From contig NZ_AHKF01000018.1 in assembly GCF_000252125.1 (NCBI RefSeq), positions 186,001 through 250,000 of the forward strand: 64,000 bases of DNA, read 5' to 3'. Position numbers and translations under genes: made by a program. Below are positions 16,485 through 25,851 of this stretch, piece by piece (the stretch's first letter is position 1; every line of letters starts with the position of its first letter). The DNA is from Flavobacterium frigoris PS1 (GTDB taxonomy: Bacteria > Bacteroidota > Bacteroidia > Flavobacteriales > Flavobacteriaceae). The notes under the pieces were generated by a model, which had not been told where the DNA came from, did not search any database, and saw only the letters and a program-made list of their open reading frames with translations.

Positions 16485-16558
16485 ACCGCAAATTCACAAA
16501 TTAGGGACACAACAGTACTAGTATCTTTAATTTTCGAATTTGCGGTTTACTTTTTTTG
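16485..16558. terminator. Terminator between the cbb3 run and hemN
   Basis: A long imperfect stem (16485-16503 with 16528-16546, outer arms ACCGCAAATTC / GAATTTGCGGT, two mismatches) with a 24-nt loop, followed by TTACTTTTTTTG. It lies between two convergent genes and can end the plus-strand transcript; the minus-strand side has a weaker T run. Confidence 0.75.
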
Positions 16559-16597
16559 TATCTAAACAGAATAACTGTTTGCTCAGAAAATATTCAA

Positions 16598-17962
16598 CTA
16601 TATTGTCATAGAAAATAGTTCTGTTTCTGGCGCTTTACGCTTTAAATGTAAGTCAAATGCCATACAAATGTTACGAATATGTGGTTTGCCACTTTCAGTG
16701 ACCTGGATGGAATTATCGCGAATCAACAGTAGGCCATCTTTTTCCATTTCTTGTAACTGAATCAGTACTTCTGGAATTTCTTCAAAGTAATCCTGCTTAT
16801 TTTCCCATGAAGTTTCAAATTGACACATTATATTAAGGATATGTTTTCTAATGATGAGGTCTTCATCGTTCAGCAAATGACCTCTAAAAATGGGCAACTT
16901 GTCCCATTCTAGGATTTGGTAATAATCTTCTAAATTTTTTTCATTTTGTGCAAAGCTGTACCAGCTGTCGCTAATCGAGGATACCCCTAAACCAATCATT
17001 AATTGAGTTTTTGACGAGCTGTAGCCCATGAAATTGCGATGCAATTTACCATTTTTAAAAGCTTCAAAGAGACTATCAGTTTTTAATGCAAAATGATCCA
17101 TCCCTACTTCATAGTAGCCGTTGTCTAGTAATAACTCTTTGCCTATTTGGTACAACATTCTTTTTTCTTGGTCTTGTGGAATGTCTTCGTCCTTAAAGCC
17201 ACGTTGACCATTTCCCTTTATCCAAGGAACATGTGCGTAACTGTAGAATGCTAATCGATCGGGCTGCAGCGATTTTGTTTTTTCTATGGTGTCAATAACA
17301 TCTTCTATTTCCTGGAAAGGAAGTCCAAAAATAATATCATGACCAATGGAGGTATAGCCAATTTCTCTTGCCCAGAACGTTACTTTTGCAACATTATGAA
17401 ACGGTTGCTCTCTATGGATGGCCTTTTGTACTTTATCGGAATAATCCTGAACGCCAAAACTGACTCTCCTAAAACCCAGATCGTACAGTTTTTTTAAATG
17501 TTCGTGAGTAGTGTTGTTAGGATGACCTTCAAAACTAAATTCATAATCTTTAGCTTTACTGGCATAAGAAAAAATACCATTGATTAAATCCTCTAGGTTT
17601 TTGGGAGAGAAAAAAGTGGGCGTTCCTCCGCCCAAATGAATTTCTTTTATCTGTGGCTTTTCACCTAATATTTTACAGTATAATATCCATTCTTTTAAAA
17701 CAGCTGCAATGTAGGGGTGCTCCACTGTATGGTTTTTTGTAATGCGCTTGTTGCATCCACAAAAAGTGCATAGACTTTCACAAAAAGGAAGGTGGATGTA
17801 GAGACTGATTCCTTCTTTTGAATTGGTTTCCACAAAGGTTTTCTTTAAGCTGTCTATCCAATTTTGATATAAAAAATCGGCTTCATTCCAATAAGGAACA
17901 GTCGGATAGCTTGTATATCTTGGTCCAGGGACATTGTATTTTTGAATCAACGAATTTTTCAT
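16598..17962 (-). CDS. hemN: Oxygen-independent coproporphyrinogen III oxidase
   Basis: A 454-residue radical-SAM enzyme that converts coproporphyrinogen III to protoporphyrinogen IX without oxygen, a haem biosynthesis step. The N-terminal KYNVPGPRYTSYPTVPYW and the cluster motif C61ESLCTFCGC70 are diagnostic of true HemN, and the EIHLGGGTPTF glycine motif follows. An upstream Met at 17980 would fall on the predicted transcription start, so Met 17962 is preferred. The promoter carries the same palindrome at the same spacing as ccoI and ccoS, which fits haem supply for cbb3 oxidase at low oxygen. Confidence 0.95.
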   Translation of the reverse strand: MKNSLIQKYNVPGPRYTSYPTVPYWNEADFLYQNWIDSLKKTFVETNSKEGISLYIHLPFCESLCTFCGCNKRITKNHTVEHPYIAAVLKEWILYCKILGEKPQIKEIHLGGGTPTFFSPKNLEDLINGIFSYASKAKDYEFSFEGHPNNTTHEHLKKLYDLGFRRVSFGVQDYSDKVQKAIHREQPFHNVAKVTFWAREIGYTSIGHDIIFGLPFQEIEDVIDTIEKTKSLQPDRLAFYSYAHVPWIKGNGQRGFKDEDIPQDQEKRMLYQIGKELLLDNGYYEVGMDHFALKTDSLFEAFKNGKLHRNFMGYSSSKTQLMIGLGVSSISDSWYSFAQNEKNLEDYYQILEWDKLPIFRGHLLNDEDLIIRKHILNIMCQFETSWENKQDYFEEIPEVLIQLQEMEKDGLLLIRDNSIQVTESGKPHIRNICMAFDLHLKRKAPETELFSMTI

Positions 17963-17984
17963 AAGATATAAATTTTTCAATATT

Positions 17985-18029
17985 CAAAATTAGCTGTAAT
18001 TATGAAAAGTTAAAATGATAATTATCATA
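17985..18029 (-). promoter_or_regulatory. Crp/Fnr-type box and hemN promoter
   Basis: On the minus strand TATGA-TAATTA-TCATT (18029-18014) is followed by -7 element TAATTTTG (17992-17985). The centre-to-end spacing is 36.5 nt, exactly as for ccoI and ccoS. No -33 TTG is present. The predicted start is near 17980, giving an 18-nt leader to ATG 17962. Confidence 0.77.
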
Positions 18030-18045
18030 CTCTTACGTTTTTTGG

Positions 18046-18082
18046 CATAAAAAAACCTCATTCTAGCGATAGAATGAGGTTT
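18046..18082 (-). terminator. Terminator of the DUF349 gene
   Basis: A 13-bp perfect stem (18053-18065 with 18070-18082, AAACCTCATTCTA / TAGAATGAGGTTT) with loop GCGA. On the minus strand it is followed by a T run (TTTTTTTATG), so it terminates the gene at 18105-20120. Confidence 0.9.
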
Positions 18083-18104
18083 ATGATGTATCAATTTAAA
18101 TTTT

Positions 18105-20120
18105 TTATTCTTGATTTAGATTCCTTAGTTGTTTTAGCTTTTCCTTCCAAGTATCAAGGCTTTCTTTGTGAATTGCTATATTTTTTCGTACCTCTAAAAC
18201 AATTGAATTTTCTTTCTTTGCATTACGTGTATTTGTAAAAAACTGAATGTTGTTTTCTAATTGATTAATTTCGTTTCGAAGCTCTTCAATTTTACGCATT
18301 ATGAAAATCTTTTCATTCTCCAGTTTTCTAGAGTCGTTGTTTTCAGACAAACTATCCATTCTGTTGGCAAAACGAATCATATCAGTATCTTTCTTGCTCA
18401 AACTCAATTTGTCAAAAAGTGCGTCAAGAATTTTATTGAATTTCCCTTCAATATGCCTTCTTGGGAAAGGAACTTTTCCGAAGTTTTTCCAAGTTTCAAT
18501 ATGTAATTTTATAGCGTCTAAATCTGTTTTGTGATCTCCGGTCAATTGGTAAGCACGTAGAGTATCAAGGTATAATTTTTTATTATCAAAGGCTGCAATT
18601 TCTTCTGCACTGTCTTCGTCCTTGTGTTCTTTTAATTTGTCGAAATAGTGATTACAAGCTTCTTTGAATTCCTTCCAGATTTTATCTGAATATTTTCTCG
18701 GCACATGACCTATTTGTTTCCACTCGTCCTGAATTCGCTTCATGATTGGAGTAGTAACAGCAAAATCGGTGCTTTCTTGTAGTTCTTGTGCTTTCGTAAC
18801 AAGAGCGTTTTTCTTAGCTAAGTTTTCGCTTTGATCTTTTTTGATTTCTTTGTAAAAAGAATTTTTAAAAGAGTTAAAATTTCTTACAGCACTTTTAAAA
18901 GCCGCCCAAGTTTCTTCGTTTACATCTGAAGGAACTTTACCCGCAGAGAAGAACGCCGTTCGTAGTGCTTCCACTTTTTCAATTTGCTGAAGCCATTGGG
19001 AATGAGCATTTACTTTTTCCGTTGCCAAAACTTCAATATCAGCAATAATAACTTTTTTCTTTTCTAAATTTTCAAGTTCAGTACCTCTTAATTTTTCAAA
19101 CAAAACCTCACGCTTATCGTGCATTTGTTTTGTTAGATCACTGAATTGGTTCCAGATAATATCGCGATTTTCTCTCGAAACTGGTCCGATGTCTTCTTTC
19201 CAGATTTTGTGTAAGTCCTGTAATTCTCTGAAAGCCTTATTTACGTCAGCCTCGTTAACCAATTCTTCAACTCGAGCAACAATTTTTTGTTTTAGCTCTA
19301 GATTATGTTTGAAGTCCAAATCTCTGGCCTCTCTGTCTAGATGTAAATAATCATAGAAGTTCTCTACATGAAAATGATAATTATTCCATACATGATTGTA
19401 TTTGTCTTTTGGAATGGGTCCAGCATTTTTCCATCGTTCTCTTAAATCATTAAAATGTTTTAAAGTGTCCTTGATGTTTTCCTGAGGATTGATTAGTTCT
19501 TTCAATTCCTCTACAATAGCTAATCTATTTTCTAAATTTGTTTTCAAGTTAGTTTGTAAACTCTTGAAATGGGTATTTATATTATCTCTAAAAAGAGAGT
19601 AAACTTGATCAAATTTTGTTTTTAAAGGAGAATGATATTGAAAATCTTCTGTTGTATCGGGGTTTTCAGTATGGTATTCTTCTTTTTTTTCTTCAATAAA
19701 GTGATTGTATTTTGCTAAAAATGCTTTTTTGATCTCTTCGACATGTTCTTTGATCGACATTACTTTTCCTGTAGAAACTAAAGCATCTAGCTCGTCCACA
19801 AGTGCCGCCATTGATAAGGTATCGTAATCTTGCATCGGAATTTCATGACGTTCCTTTAAGGTTTCGTCTTCACTTTCTTCCGCATTTGAATCATCAATTG
19901 AGTTTAATGCTTTTTGATTTTCATTCTCAATTGTTGCAGCAGTTTCCGGGACTTCCTCTTCTGTTGAAACTTCTGCATTAGAATCAGTGATTACAGGTTC
20001 TGTAGTCTCAGTAATTGCTGGTGTTTCCGCAATTGTTGAATTGTCTTGAAGTGATTCAATAGAATCAGTCGTTAAATTTCCATCTGCTTCTTGCAGGTTA
20101 TCATTCTTTTCTTCTAACAT
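18105..20120 (-). CDS. DUF349 repeat protein
   Basis: A 671-residue cytoplasmic, strongly helical protein. The first ~100 residues are acidic and low in complexity (Glu/Thr/Ser-rich). The rest contains several DUF349 repeats, recognisable by lines such as LRERWKNAGPIPKDKYNHVWNNY, LHKIWKEDIGPVSRENRDIIW, FSAGKVPSDVNEETWAAFK and EWKQIGHVPRKYSDKIWKEF. The C-terminus (about 600-671) is a predicted coiled coil. The family is conserved in Bacteroidota but its function is unknown. It has its own terminator and a ~400-nt upstream gap, so it is probably monocistronic. Confidence 0.88.
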   Translation of the reverse strand: MLEEKNDNLQEADGNLTTDSIESLQDNSTIAETPAITETTEPVITDSNAEVSTEEEVPETAATIENENQKALNSIDDSNAEESEDETLKERHEIPMQDYDTLSMAALVDELDALVSTGKVMSIKEHVEEIKKAFLAKYNHFIEEKKEEYHTENPDTTEDFQYHSPLKTKFDQVYSLFRDNINTHFKSLQTNLKTNLENRLAIVEELKELINPQENIKDTLKHFNDLRERWKNAGPIPKDKYNHVWNNYHFHVENFYDYLHLDREARDLDFKHNLELKQKIVARVEELVNEADVNKAFRELQDLHKIWKEDIGPVSRENRDIIWNQFSDLTKQMHDKREVLFEKLRGTELENLEKKKVIIADIEVLATEKVNAHSQWLQQIEKVEALRTAFFSAGKVPSDVNEETWAAFKSAVRNFNSFKNSFYKEIKKDQSENLAKKNALVTKAQELQESTDFAVTTPIMKRIQDEWKQIGHVPRKYSDKIWKEFKEACNHYFDKLKEHKDEDSAEEIAAFDNKKLYLDTLRAYQLTGDHKTDLDAIKLHIETWKNFGKVPFPRRHIEGKFNKILDALFDKLSLSKKDTDMIRFANRMDSLSENNDSRKLENEKIFIMRKIEELRNEINQLENNIQFFTNTRNAKKENSIVLEVRKNIAIHKESLDTWKEKLKQLRNLNQE

Positions 20121-20236
20121 TATTGAAATGTTTAAGGTTTCTACTTTAATCGAATCCGAAAGATAGTGAAGCAGTATGAAATTACAAAATAAAACCCTTG
20201 TTTAGAGCCGTTTTATGTTAAAAGTATGTTTTTTTT

Positions 20237-20320
20237 GGAGCAATTTCCTGCTATTCGCTGTATCTTTTTTAGCCTCCAAAAAGGGAGCCAGAAAAAGGAT
20301 GCCGCTGCTATCAGGGCTAT
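20237..20320. repeat. Dispersed hairpin repeat, copy 1, in the 20121-20523 gap
   Basis: The flanks GGAGCAATTTCCTGCTATTC (from 20237) and GATGCCGCTGCTATCAGGGC (ending ~20317) match, in inverse orientation, the outer parts of the element at 42149-42216. The middle (about 20266-20302) is a different sequence, with a small hairpin GCCTCC-AAAAA-GGGAGC. The conserved ends and variable core indicate a family of dispersed, probably structured intergenic elements. The rest of this 403-nt gap holds only the aroE terminator; no gene is seen. Confidence 0.7.
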
Positions 20321-20460
20321 GGGCAGCCGATTGTCATTTAGATTGGTATAAATAATGTGTTTTAACTTGTCATTCTCAATTGAAAGGAGTCTGTAGCAGA
20401 AGGTAAAAGCAAGTATAGTATACTGTAGATTTTATTTTTTAATACTAGTTTCTGAGACAA

Positions 20461-20497
20461 TACAAAAAGCTTTCAACTTTTTAAAGGCTGGAAGCTT
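20461..20497 (-). terminator. Probable terminator of aroE
   Basis: On the minus strand AAGCTTCCAGC (20497-20487) pairs with GTTGAAAGCTT (20477-20467), one mismatch and one wobble, and is followed by TTTTTGTATTG. It lies 27 nt past the aroE stop. Confidence 0.65.
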
Positions 20498-20523
20498 CGA
20501 TATTTATAATTGTTAAATTGGTT

Positions 20524-21279
20524 TTATTTATTCCAAATTTCCCATGCTTTCTCTGCTTGGAAAACAAGCATTTCCAATCCGTTTTTAACTTGAGCCCCTT
20601 GTTCTTTGGCTTTCTTCAGGAATTGAGTTTCGGCAGGATTGTAAATTAAGTCAAATGCAATGTGTTTTTCAGTAAAATACTGATAAGGTAGTAATGGAAA
20701 CGCATCAACGTTAGGACTTGTGCCTACCGGAGAAGAGTTAATTATGATGTGGTAGTTGGTAAATGTAGTTGCATTGATTTGGCTGTAATCTATTGCATTT
20801 TCCTTAGCCTCTCTTGAGACAAAAGTATACAATATACCCAGTTCTTCCAAGGCATAAGCAACTCCTTTCGAAGCGCCTCCCGTACCCAGAATCAATGCTT
20901 TTTTATGGTGCGGCTGTAGCAAAGGTTCTAAAGCTTTTTGGAAGCCGTAGTAATCCGTGTTGTAACCTTTTAGTTTTCCTTTTTTACTAACTGTAATGGT
21001 GTTAACCGCGCCGATTTTTGCCGCTTTTTTTGATAGTTTATCCAGAAAAGGAATAACTGCTTCCTTATATGGAATGGTAACGTTTAACCCCTTAAGGCCT
21101 GAGCTTTCTGCGTCTTTGGTAATTTGGATAAATCCCGCTATTTCTTGGATGTCGAAATTCTCATAACTGCAACCACTAAAGTCACCAGTATTGAATTTAT
21201 CAGTGAAGTAGCCTTTAGAGAATGAATAACTAATATTCTTACCCAATAAACCAAAACGTTTTTTTTCGATAGCAGCCAT
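20524..21279 (-). CDS. aroE: Shikimate dehydrogenase
   Basis: A 251-residue NADPH-dependent enzyme of the shikimate pathway, reducing 3-dehydroshikimate to shikimate. The N-terminal substrate domain has YSFSKGYF and NVTIPYKEAV with the catalytic Lys, and NTDYYGFQ carries the catalytic Asp. The Rossmann domain has LGTGGASKGVAYAL. The C-terminal MLVFQAEKAWEIW is typical. Its start overlaps the last base of the upstream TPR gene stop (TAATG type), so the pair is translationally coupled. Confidence 0.94.
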   Translation of the reverse strand: MAAIEKKRFGLLGKNISYSFSKGYFTDKFNTGDFSGCSYENFDIQEIAGFIQITKDAESSGLKGLNVTIPYKEAVIPFLDKLSKKAAKIGAVNTITVSKKGKLKGYNTDYYGFQKALEPLLQPHHKKALILGTGGASKGVAYALEELGILYTFVSREAKENAIDYSQINATTFTNYHIIINSSPVGTSPNVDAFPLLPYQYFTEKHIAFDLIYNPAETQFLKKAKEQGAQVKNGLEMLVFQAEKAWEIWNK

Positions 21280-22676
21280 TACTCTTTCTTATGTTTTGCG
21301 ATGTAATTTTGCACCATTTTCTTTTTCCAAACTACTGGAAACATATCCTCAATAAGGATATAGTTGTCAAAGTTTAAACGCATGGCATTACTCAAGTGGA
21401 ATTTTGCTTTGGTGTTGTCTTGAATCATAAAATACAATCCAGCCAAACGGTATTCTACTTCGTTTTCTTCAGGGAAATATTCAGAGGCTTGCAATAAAGT
21501 TTGTATTGCGCTTTCGAACTCTCCTAAAAATTGTAGGGTGTCTACCCAAAACAACCAGGTGTCTAGGCTATGGTCACCAAATTCTACTGCTTTTCTATAA
21601 CCAAATTCTGCTTCTTCAAAGAAGTTCATTTGTTTGTTTATGCTGGCGTACCGTTTCCAATAGAGACGATTTTGATTGTCTATAGCCAAAGCCTTGTTTA
21701 CGTAAAATAAGGCTTTCTGGAAGTCCTTTTGACGCACATAGAAATCAGTAATAGCAATCCAACCTTTGTCTAAAAGGGGATCTTCATGCACCGTATCGTT
21801 GTAGTACTTTATTGCTTGAACTTTATTGCCTAGTTTTTCATAACATTTTCCTATTCGAAGTAAAGCATAACTAGTTGCATCGTCTAATTCGATGGTTCTC
21901 TTGTAGCTTTCAATAGCTTCTTCATATTTGTTTAATCTTTCAAATGCTTTAGCTTTTTCCATGAAAGCACCAAGGAACTCATCATCGATAAGAGTCGCAT
22001 AATCAAATGCACGGATGGCATTCTCGTAATCTTTTACCCCATAATACAAACGTCCCATTTGATGCCAAGCGATTTCGCTGTATGGGTTTTTGTCGATGTA
22101 TTTGTTTAAATAGGCAATAGCATCTAAATTTTGGTCTAAAAATTCAAAACAATACACCACATTATATAAAGCAGATTGATCGTCAAGGTCTTCTTCTAAA
22201 CATTTGATAAAACTCTGTTTTGCCATTTCTAGATTATCCATAAAGAGATATTCCATACCTATTAAGTTATACACATCGGCATAATCATCTGTATATTCCA
22301 AGGCAGTTTTTAGAAATTCAACTGCCTTTTCATGTTGGTCTCTTTTAGAGTAGATATTTGCTTTCTGAATAAAAATTTCTTCATTCGTAGGTTCGATGGC
22401 ATACAGCTCGTTGAGTAATCTCTCAGCTATATCCAATTTGTCGTCATAAACTAACATTTCAACCTGAACCAATTTCAAACCTGTTGATTTTGGGTGCTGA
22501 TCTAACGCTAATTTAAGTGCTTTTTTTGCCAAAGCGGCCTTACCCATATCAAGATAATGAAGTATGATTTCTTCAAATTCTTCAGAATCAAAAAAGAGAA
22601 CTTTGTTGGTTTTCAACATAGACTCAAATTTTGAAAGAGATAAGTTATAGTCTTCTTCTTCGTTGCTTAATTGCAT
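21279..22676 (-). CDS. Tetratricopeptide repeat protein
   Basis: A 465-residue protein made almost wholly of TPR helical hairpins, with about ten to twelve repeats. Clear units include EIFIQKANIYSKRDQHEKAV, DVYNLIGMEYLFMDNLEMAK, EIAWHQMGRLYYGVKDYENA and SYALLRIGKCYEKLGNKVQA. No signal peptide or membrane helix is seen, so it is probably a cytoplasmic scaffold for protein interactions. It precedes aroE with a 1-nt overlap, an arrangement I recall from other Flavobacteriia. The specific partner is unknown. Confidence 0.88.
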   Translation of the reverse strand: MQLSNEEEDYNLSLSKFESMLKTNKVLFFDSEEFEEIILHYLDMGKAALAKKALKLALDQHPKSTGLKLVQVEMLVYDDKLDIAERLLNELYAIEPTNEEIFIQKANIYSKRDQHEKAVEFLKTALEYTDDYADVYNLIGMEYLFMDNLEMAKQSFIKCLEEDLDDQSALYNVVYCFEFLDQNLDAIAYLNKYIDKNPYSEIAWHQMGRLYYGVKDYENAIRAFDYATLIDDEFLGAFMEKAKAFERLNKYEEAIESYKRTIELDDATSYALLRIGKCYEKLGNKVQAIKYYNDTVHEDPLLDKGWIAITDFYVRQKDFQKALFYVNKALAIDNQNRLYWKRYASINKQMNFFEEAEFGYRKAVEFGDHSLDTWLFWVDTLQFLGEFESAIQTLLQASEYFPEENEVEYRLAGLYFMIQDNTKAKFHLSNAMRLNFDNYILIEDMFPVVWKKKMVQNYIAKHKKE

Positions 22677-22816
22677 ACTTTATTTTTTTGAATTTGGCCT
22701 ACTTAAAATTAGGCATCCTTACTGTTGTTGTGGAAGAAAATTAGAATTGTTATGAACAATTTAATTAACAAAAAGGAAGTGATGTTTTTATTGTAGTTGT
22801 TTTAAGCCAATTAATT

Positions 22817-24004
22817 TTAAACCGACACTAGGATTTCATCCATTACTTTTAGCATTATTGCGCAACCTTCTCTTATCTCTTCGTTAGAGATTGTAAGCGG
22901 TGGCGTAATTCTTATCGCACATCCTTCAAAAAGTAACCAAAATAAAATAAGCCCTTTGTCTTGACATTTCAATATCACTTCATTTGTTATTGCAGCGCTT
23001 TTTGTCATTGCGGCCAGCATTAACCCTTTTCCACGAACTTCTTCTATCAAAGGATGTACCAAAAGCGATTTAAACAGCTTTTCTTTTTCTAAAGCGCTTG
23101 ACATCAGTTCAGTTTCGGTAATTTCCTTCAAAGTAGCCAAACATGCTGCCGCAATGACAGGGTGACCGCCAAAAGTAGTGATATGTCCCAATTTTGGGTT
23201 ATCGCTTAACAAATCCATCATTGCAGATGAAGCTGTAAAGGCGCCAACGGGCATGCCTCCTCCCATTCCTTTTCCCATCACAACAACATCCGGTACAACG
23301 TTATAATTTTGGAAACCAAAGAGTTTTCCTGTTCTTCCAAAACCAGGTTGGATTTCGTCCAGGATCATAAGTGCACCAACTTCAGTACAACGTGCGCGAA
23401 CTTTATTAAGGAAATCGTTTTGTGGCTGTATAAATCCCGCTCCTCCTTGGATAGTTTCCAGCAAGATAGCCGCAGTTTTTGTTGTTATTTTTTCTAAGTC
23501 GGCTTCATTATTGAAAGTGATAAAATCTACATCGGGAATTAGTGGTCTGAAAATTTGTTTGCGTTCCTCAAATCCCATTACACTCATGGATCCCATAGTG
23601 TTACCATGGTAAGCATTGTTACAAGAAATCAATTGACTGCGACCTGTAACGCGTCGCGCTAATTTTAAGGCACCTTCAATGGCCTCAGTACCTGAGTTTA
23701 CCAAATAGGTTTTGTCTAAAGGTTTGGGCAACAAAGAGGCCAAAAGTTTACAATATTCAACTGCAGGACTTTGAGAATATTCGCCATAAACCATTACATG
23801 CGAATATTTGTCTAATTGATCTTTAATTGCCTGATTTACTCTTGGCGGTTGATGACCAAGTGTACACGCGGAAACTCCCGCCACAAAATCTAAGTATTTT
23901 TTATTATTTGTATCGTAAATATAAGAGCCCATAGCGTATGAAACTTCCATTCCTAACGGATAGGGTGAAGTTTGTGCTTGGTATTTTATGAAATCGTTAT
24001 TCAC
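22817..24004 (-). CDS. Class III PLP-dependent aminotransferase (acetylornithine/ornithine type)
   Basis: A 395-residue fold-type I aminotransferase. Motifs include SGTEAIEGALKLAR for the phosphate cup, LMILDEIQPGFGRTGKLFG with the Asp that holds the pyridine nitrogen, and VVMGKGMGGGMPVGAF with the Schiff-base Lys. The closest families are acetylornithine and 4-aminobutyrate aminotransferases, but it is not in an arginine gene cluster, so the substrate is left open. It has 140 nt to the TPR gene downstream and 191 nt to the OstA-like gene upstream, with no clear hairpin in either gap. Confidence 0.88.
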   Translation of the reverse strand: MNNDFIKYQAQTSPYPLGMEVSYAMGSYIYDTNNKKYLDFVAGVSACTLGHQPPRVNQAIKDQLDKYSHVMVYGEYSQSPAVEYCKLLASLLPKPLDKTYLVNSGTEAIEGALKLARRVTGRSQLISCNNAYHGNTMGSMSVMGFEERKQIFRPLIPDVDFITFNNEADLEKITTKTAAILLETIQGGAGFIQPQNDFLNKVRARCTEVGALMILDEIQPGFGRTGKLFGFQNYNVVPDVVVMGKGMGGGMPVGAFTASSAMMDLLSDNPKLGHITTFGGHPVIAAACLATLKEITETELMSSALEKEKLFKSLLVHPLIEEVRGKGLMLAAMTKSAAITNEVILKCQDKGLILFWLLFEGCAIRITPPLTISNEEIREGCAIMLKVMDEILVSV

Positions 24005-24195
24005 TTTTTTTATGTATTTAAATGCAAACTGCGTTGTGTTTTACGCAAAGTACACTGAGGTATAAATTGTATTATTTTTCGTGACTTATTTTTATTGATT
24101 CTCAACTGCTAGCATCTAAACTTATGATTTACAGATAAGCATGTCCGTGATTAGCTATAAACAGACATGGATGGCTCACAGAAGTACAACACTTC

Positions 24196-25827
24196 TTACT
24201 TAGTCTTTTTCTTCTTGTCGTAATTCAATGTTTCTTTCCTTATTTTCATGGGGACATTTTCCTTTTCATCCTCTTTTTTTCCAGCTTCGATCATTTTGTC
24301 ATTCAATTTATTGTCTTCGTCTGAGAAAATATCGTCTTTAGATTTTATTCGTTCGTCACCCCGCCAGACAAGACCCCGCAGTTTTCTTGCGTTTTCAGGC
24401 AAGTCTTTATCAGGGTAAATATCGCCGTCAACCTGATTGAAAAAAGTGATGGTTTCTATGGCGCTGTCCTCAAAAATTAAGTTGATTTTACTACTTACGT
24501 TTTTGTTGATTCCAATAAGTTCATTTGCTTCATTTCGCATAAAATAGACGACTTCTGCATTTTTGACTATATCTACATCGTGCAATTTTCCCTCTTCAAA
24601 TTTCCCATAGAGATTTAGACCTTTCACCTGATTGTATCCAGTTCCCAAAGTGTCTTTTGAGACGAGGAACGTATTGTTTAGGACTTTTAGCGAATCGAGT
24701 TTTTGGGTGCTGTTGTTTCCTATAAGATGCATTACATCTCCAGTGATTTGGCTTTCGCCATTCCAGAGTATTGGGTTACCAATGAGTTTAGTTATGGCAG
24801 TTTTTGAACTAGAATGTATCGAATCACATTTTCCGCTCATGTCGGTTTTGTAGAATCGTACATTATTGTAGGCTCGAATAATCCTGTTGTTTTCCTTTCC
24901 AGTAACCATCAGTCTTTTGCCATGAATATAAACCGAGTCGTTTTGGACAAAGTTTACTGCCACAGCTCTCTTAGTAACAAACATCGAGTCTTGTTTTTTG
25001 TATATTTCTGCATAATGGCCCTTTACAATTCCACGATTGACGGAATCCGTTATTTTCACATTTCGGGTGGCAGAAGCAAATTCTCTATTTCGATCATAAT
25101 ATAAACTATCTCCTTCAATTAATCGGTCTTCGTATTTTATGTAGGACTTTCTTAGAAAATGTGCTAGGTTTTTTTTAGTGTCATAAAAGCCTTTTTCGGT
25201 ATAGATATAATTGGTCTTACTTGTAATTGTCGAAGGACCAAAAAGATAGCTATGGCCAGAATTACTGTAATAGTCCAAGTGATTTGATTTTATCACGTAG
25301 TTTGGATTTGTAATGGTAACCGCTGTTAGGAATTGGAACTTTTTTTGAGCTACATAATATTTTCCCGATTTGCTTTTTAAAGTATTATCCTTGTTGATTA
25401 TAGTACCTGGGGAATTGTAATATACTTCCTGAATGTTTCTGTCAAAATTTATGGTGTCTGTTGCTAAAGTAGCATCTGGTGAACTCATAAAAGCTTCTCC
25501 GGCTGCAAAAGCTTTTTTTACATTTCCATTATATTCGGCATACTTGCTGTTTAAGAACAAGGTATCCCCTTGAACTAATTGAACATTTCCAAAAGCTTTT
25601 ATATAATTTTCTTTCTGGAAATAATAGGCTTTGTTGCAAGTAAGAACCACCCCGTCATGGCTAACGCGCACATTTCCTGTGAGTAAAAAGGCATCAGGCA
25701 TCTCAGCTTGGTTTACATCTGCATAATCAGAATGCTCTACTACGATCTTTTTTGCTGCTTGCGCCAAAATGGGTTTTGAACTTAATATTGCCAAACAACA
25801 ACAGATGAAAAACAGGAATTTCTTCAA
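24196..25827 (-). CDS. OstA/LptA-like outer-envelope protein
   Basis: A 543-residue exported protein with a signal peptide (KKFLFFICCCLAILSSKPILAQA region) and repeated OstA-type beta segments, for example YADVNQAEMPDAFLLTGNVR and VSHDGVVLTCNKAYYFQKEN. OstA-like domains bind lipopolysaccharide and form the periplasmic bridge for its export; the long Bacteroidota form may be a related scaffold. The start codon is TTG at 25827-25825, with no in-frame ATG before the signal sequence. A -7 element lies at 25851-25844. The C-terminal ~70 residues are charged and Lys-rich. Confidence 0.83.
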   Translation of the reverse strand: MKKFLFFICCCLAILSSKPILAQAAKKIVVEHSDYADVNQAEMPDAFLLTGNVRVSHDGVVLTCNKAYYFQKENYIKAFGNVQLVQGDTLFLNSKYAEYNGNVKKAFAAGEAFMSSPDATLATDTINFDRNIQEVYYNSPGTIINKDNTLKSKSGKYYVAQKKFQFLTAVTITNPNYVIKSNHLDYYSNSGHSYLFGPSTITSKTNYIYTEKGFYDTKKNLAHFLRKSYIKYEDRLIEGDSLYYDRNREFASATRNVKITDSVNRGIVKGHYAEIYKKQDSMFVTKRAVAVNFVQNDSVYIHGKRLMVTGKENNRIIRAYNNVRFYKTDMSGKCDSIHSSSKTAITKLIGNPILWNGESQITGDVMHLIGNNSTQKLDSLKVLNNTFLVSKDTLGTGYNQVKGLNLYGKFEEGKLHDVDIVKNAEVVYFMRNEANELIGINKNVSSKINLIFEDSAIETITFFNQVDGDIYPDKDLPENARKLRGLVWRGDERIKSKDDIFSDEDNKLNDKMIEAGKKEDEKENVPMKIRKETLNYDKKKKTK

Positions 25828-25843
25828 TGGATTTATTTTTTGT

Positions 25844-25851
25844 CAAATTTA
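25844..25851 (-). promoter_or_regulatory. -7 element of the OstA-like gene
   Basis: TAAATTTG on the minus strand fits TAnnTTTG and gives a start near 25838, about 11 nt before the TTG start codon. No -33 TTG was found at 19 nt. Confidence 0.4.
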
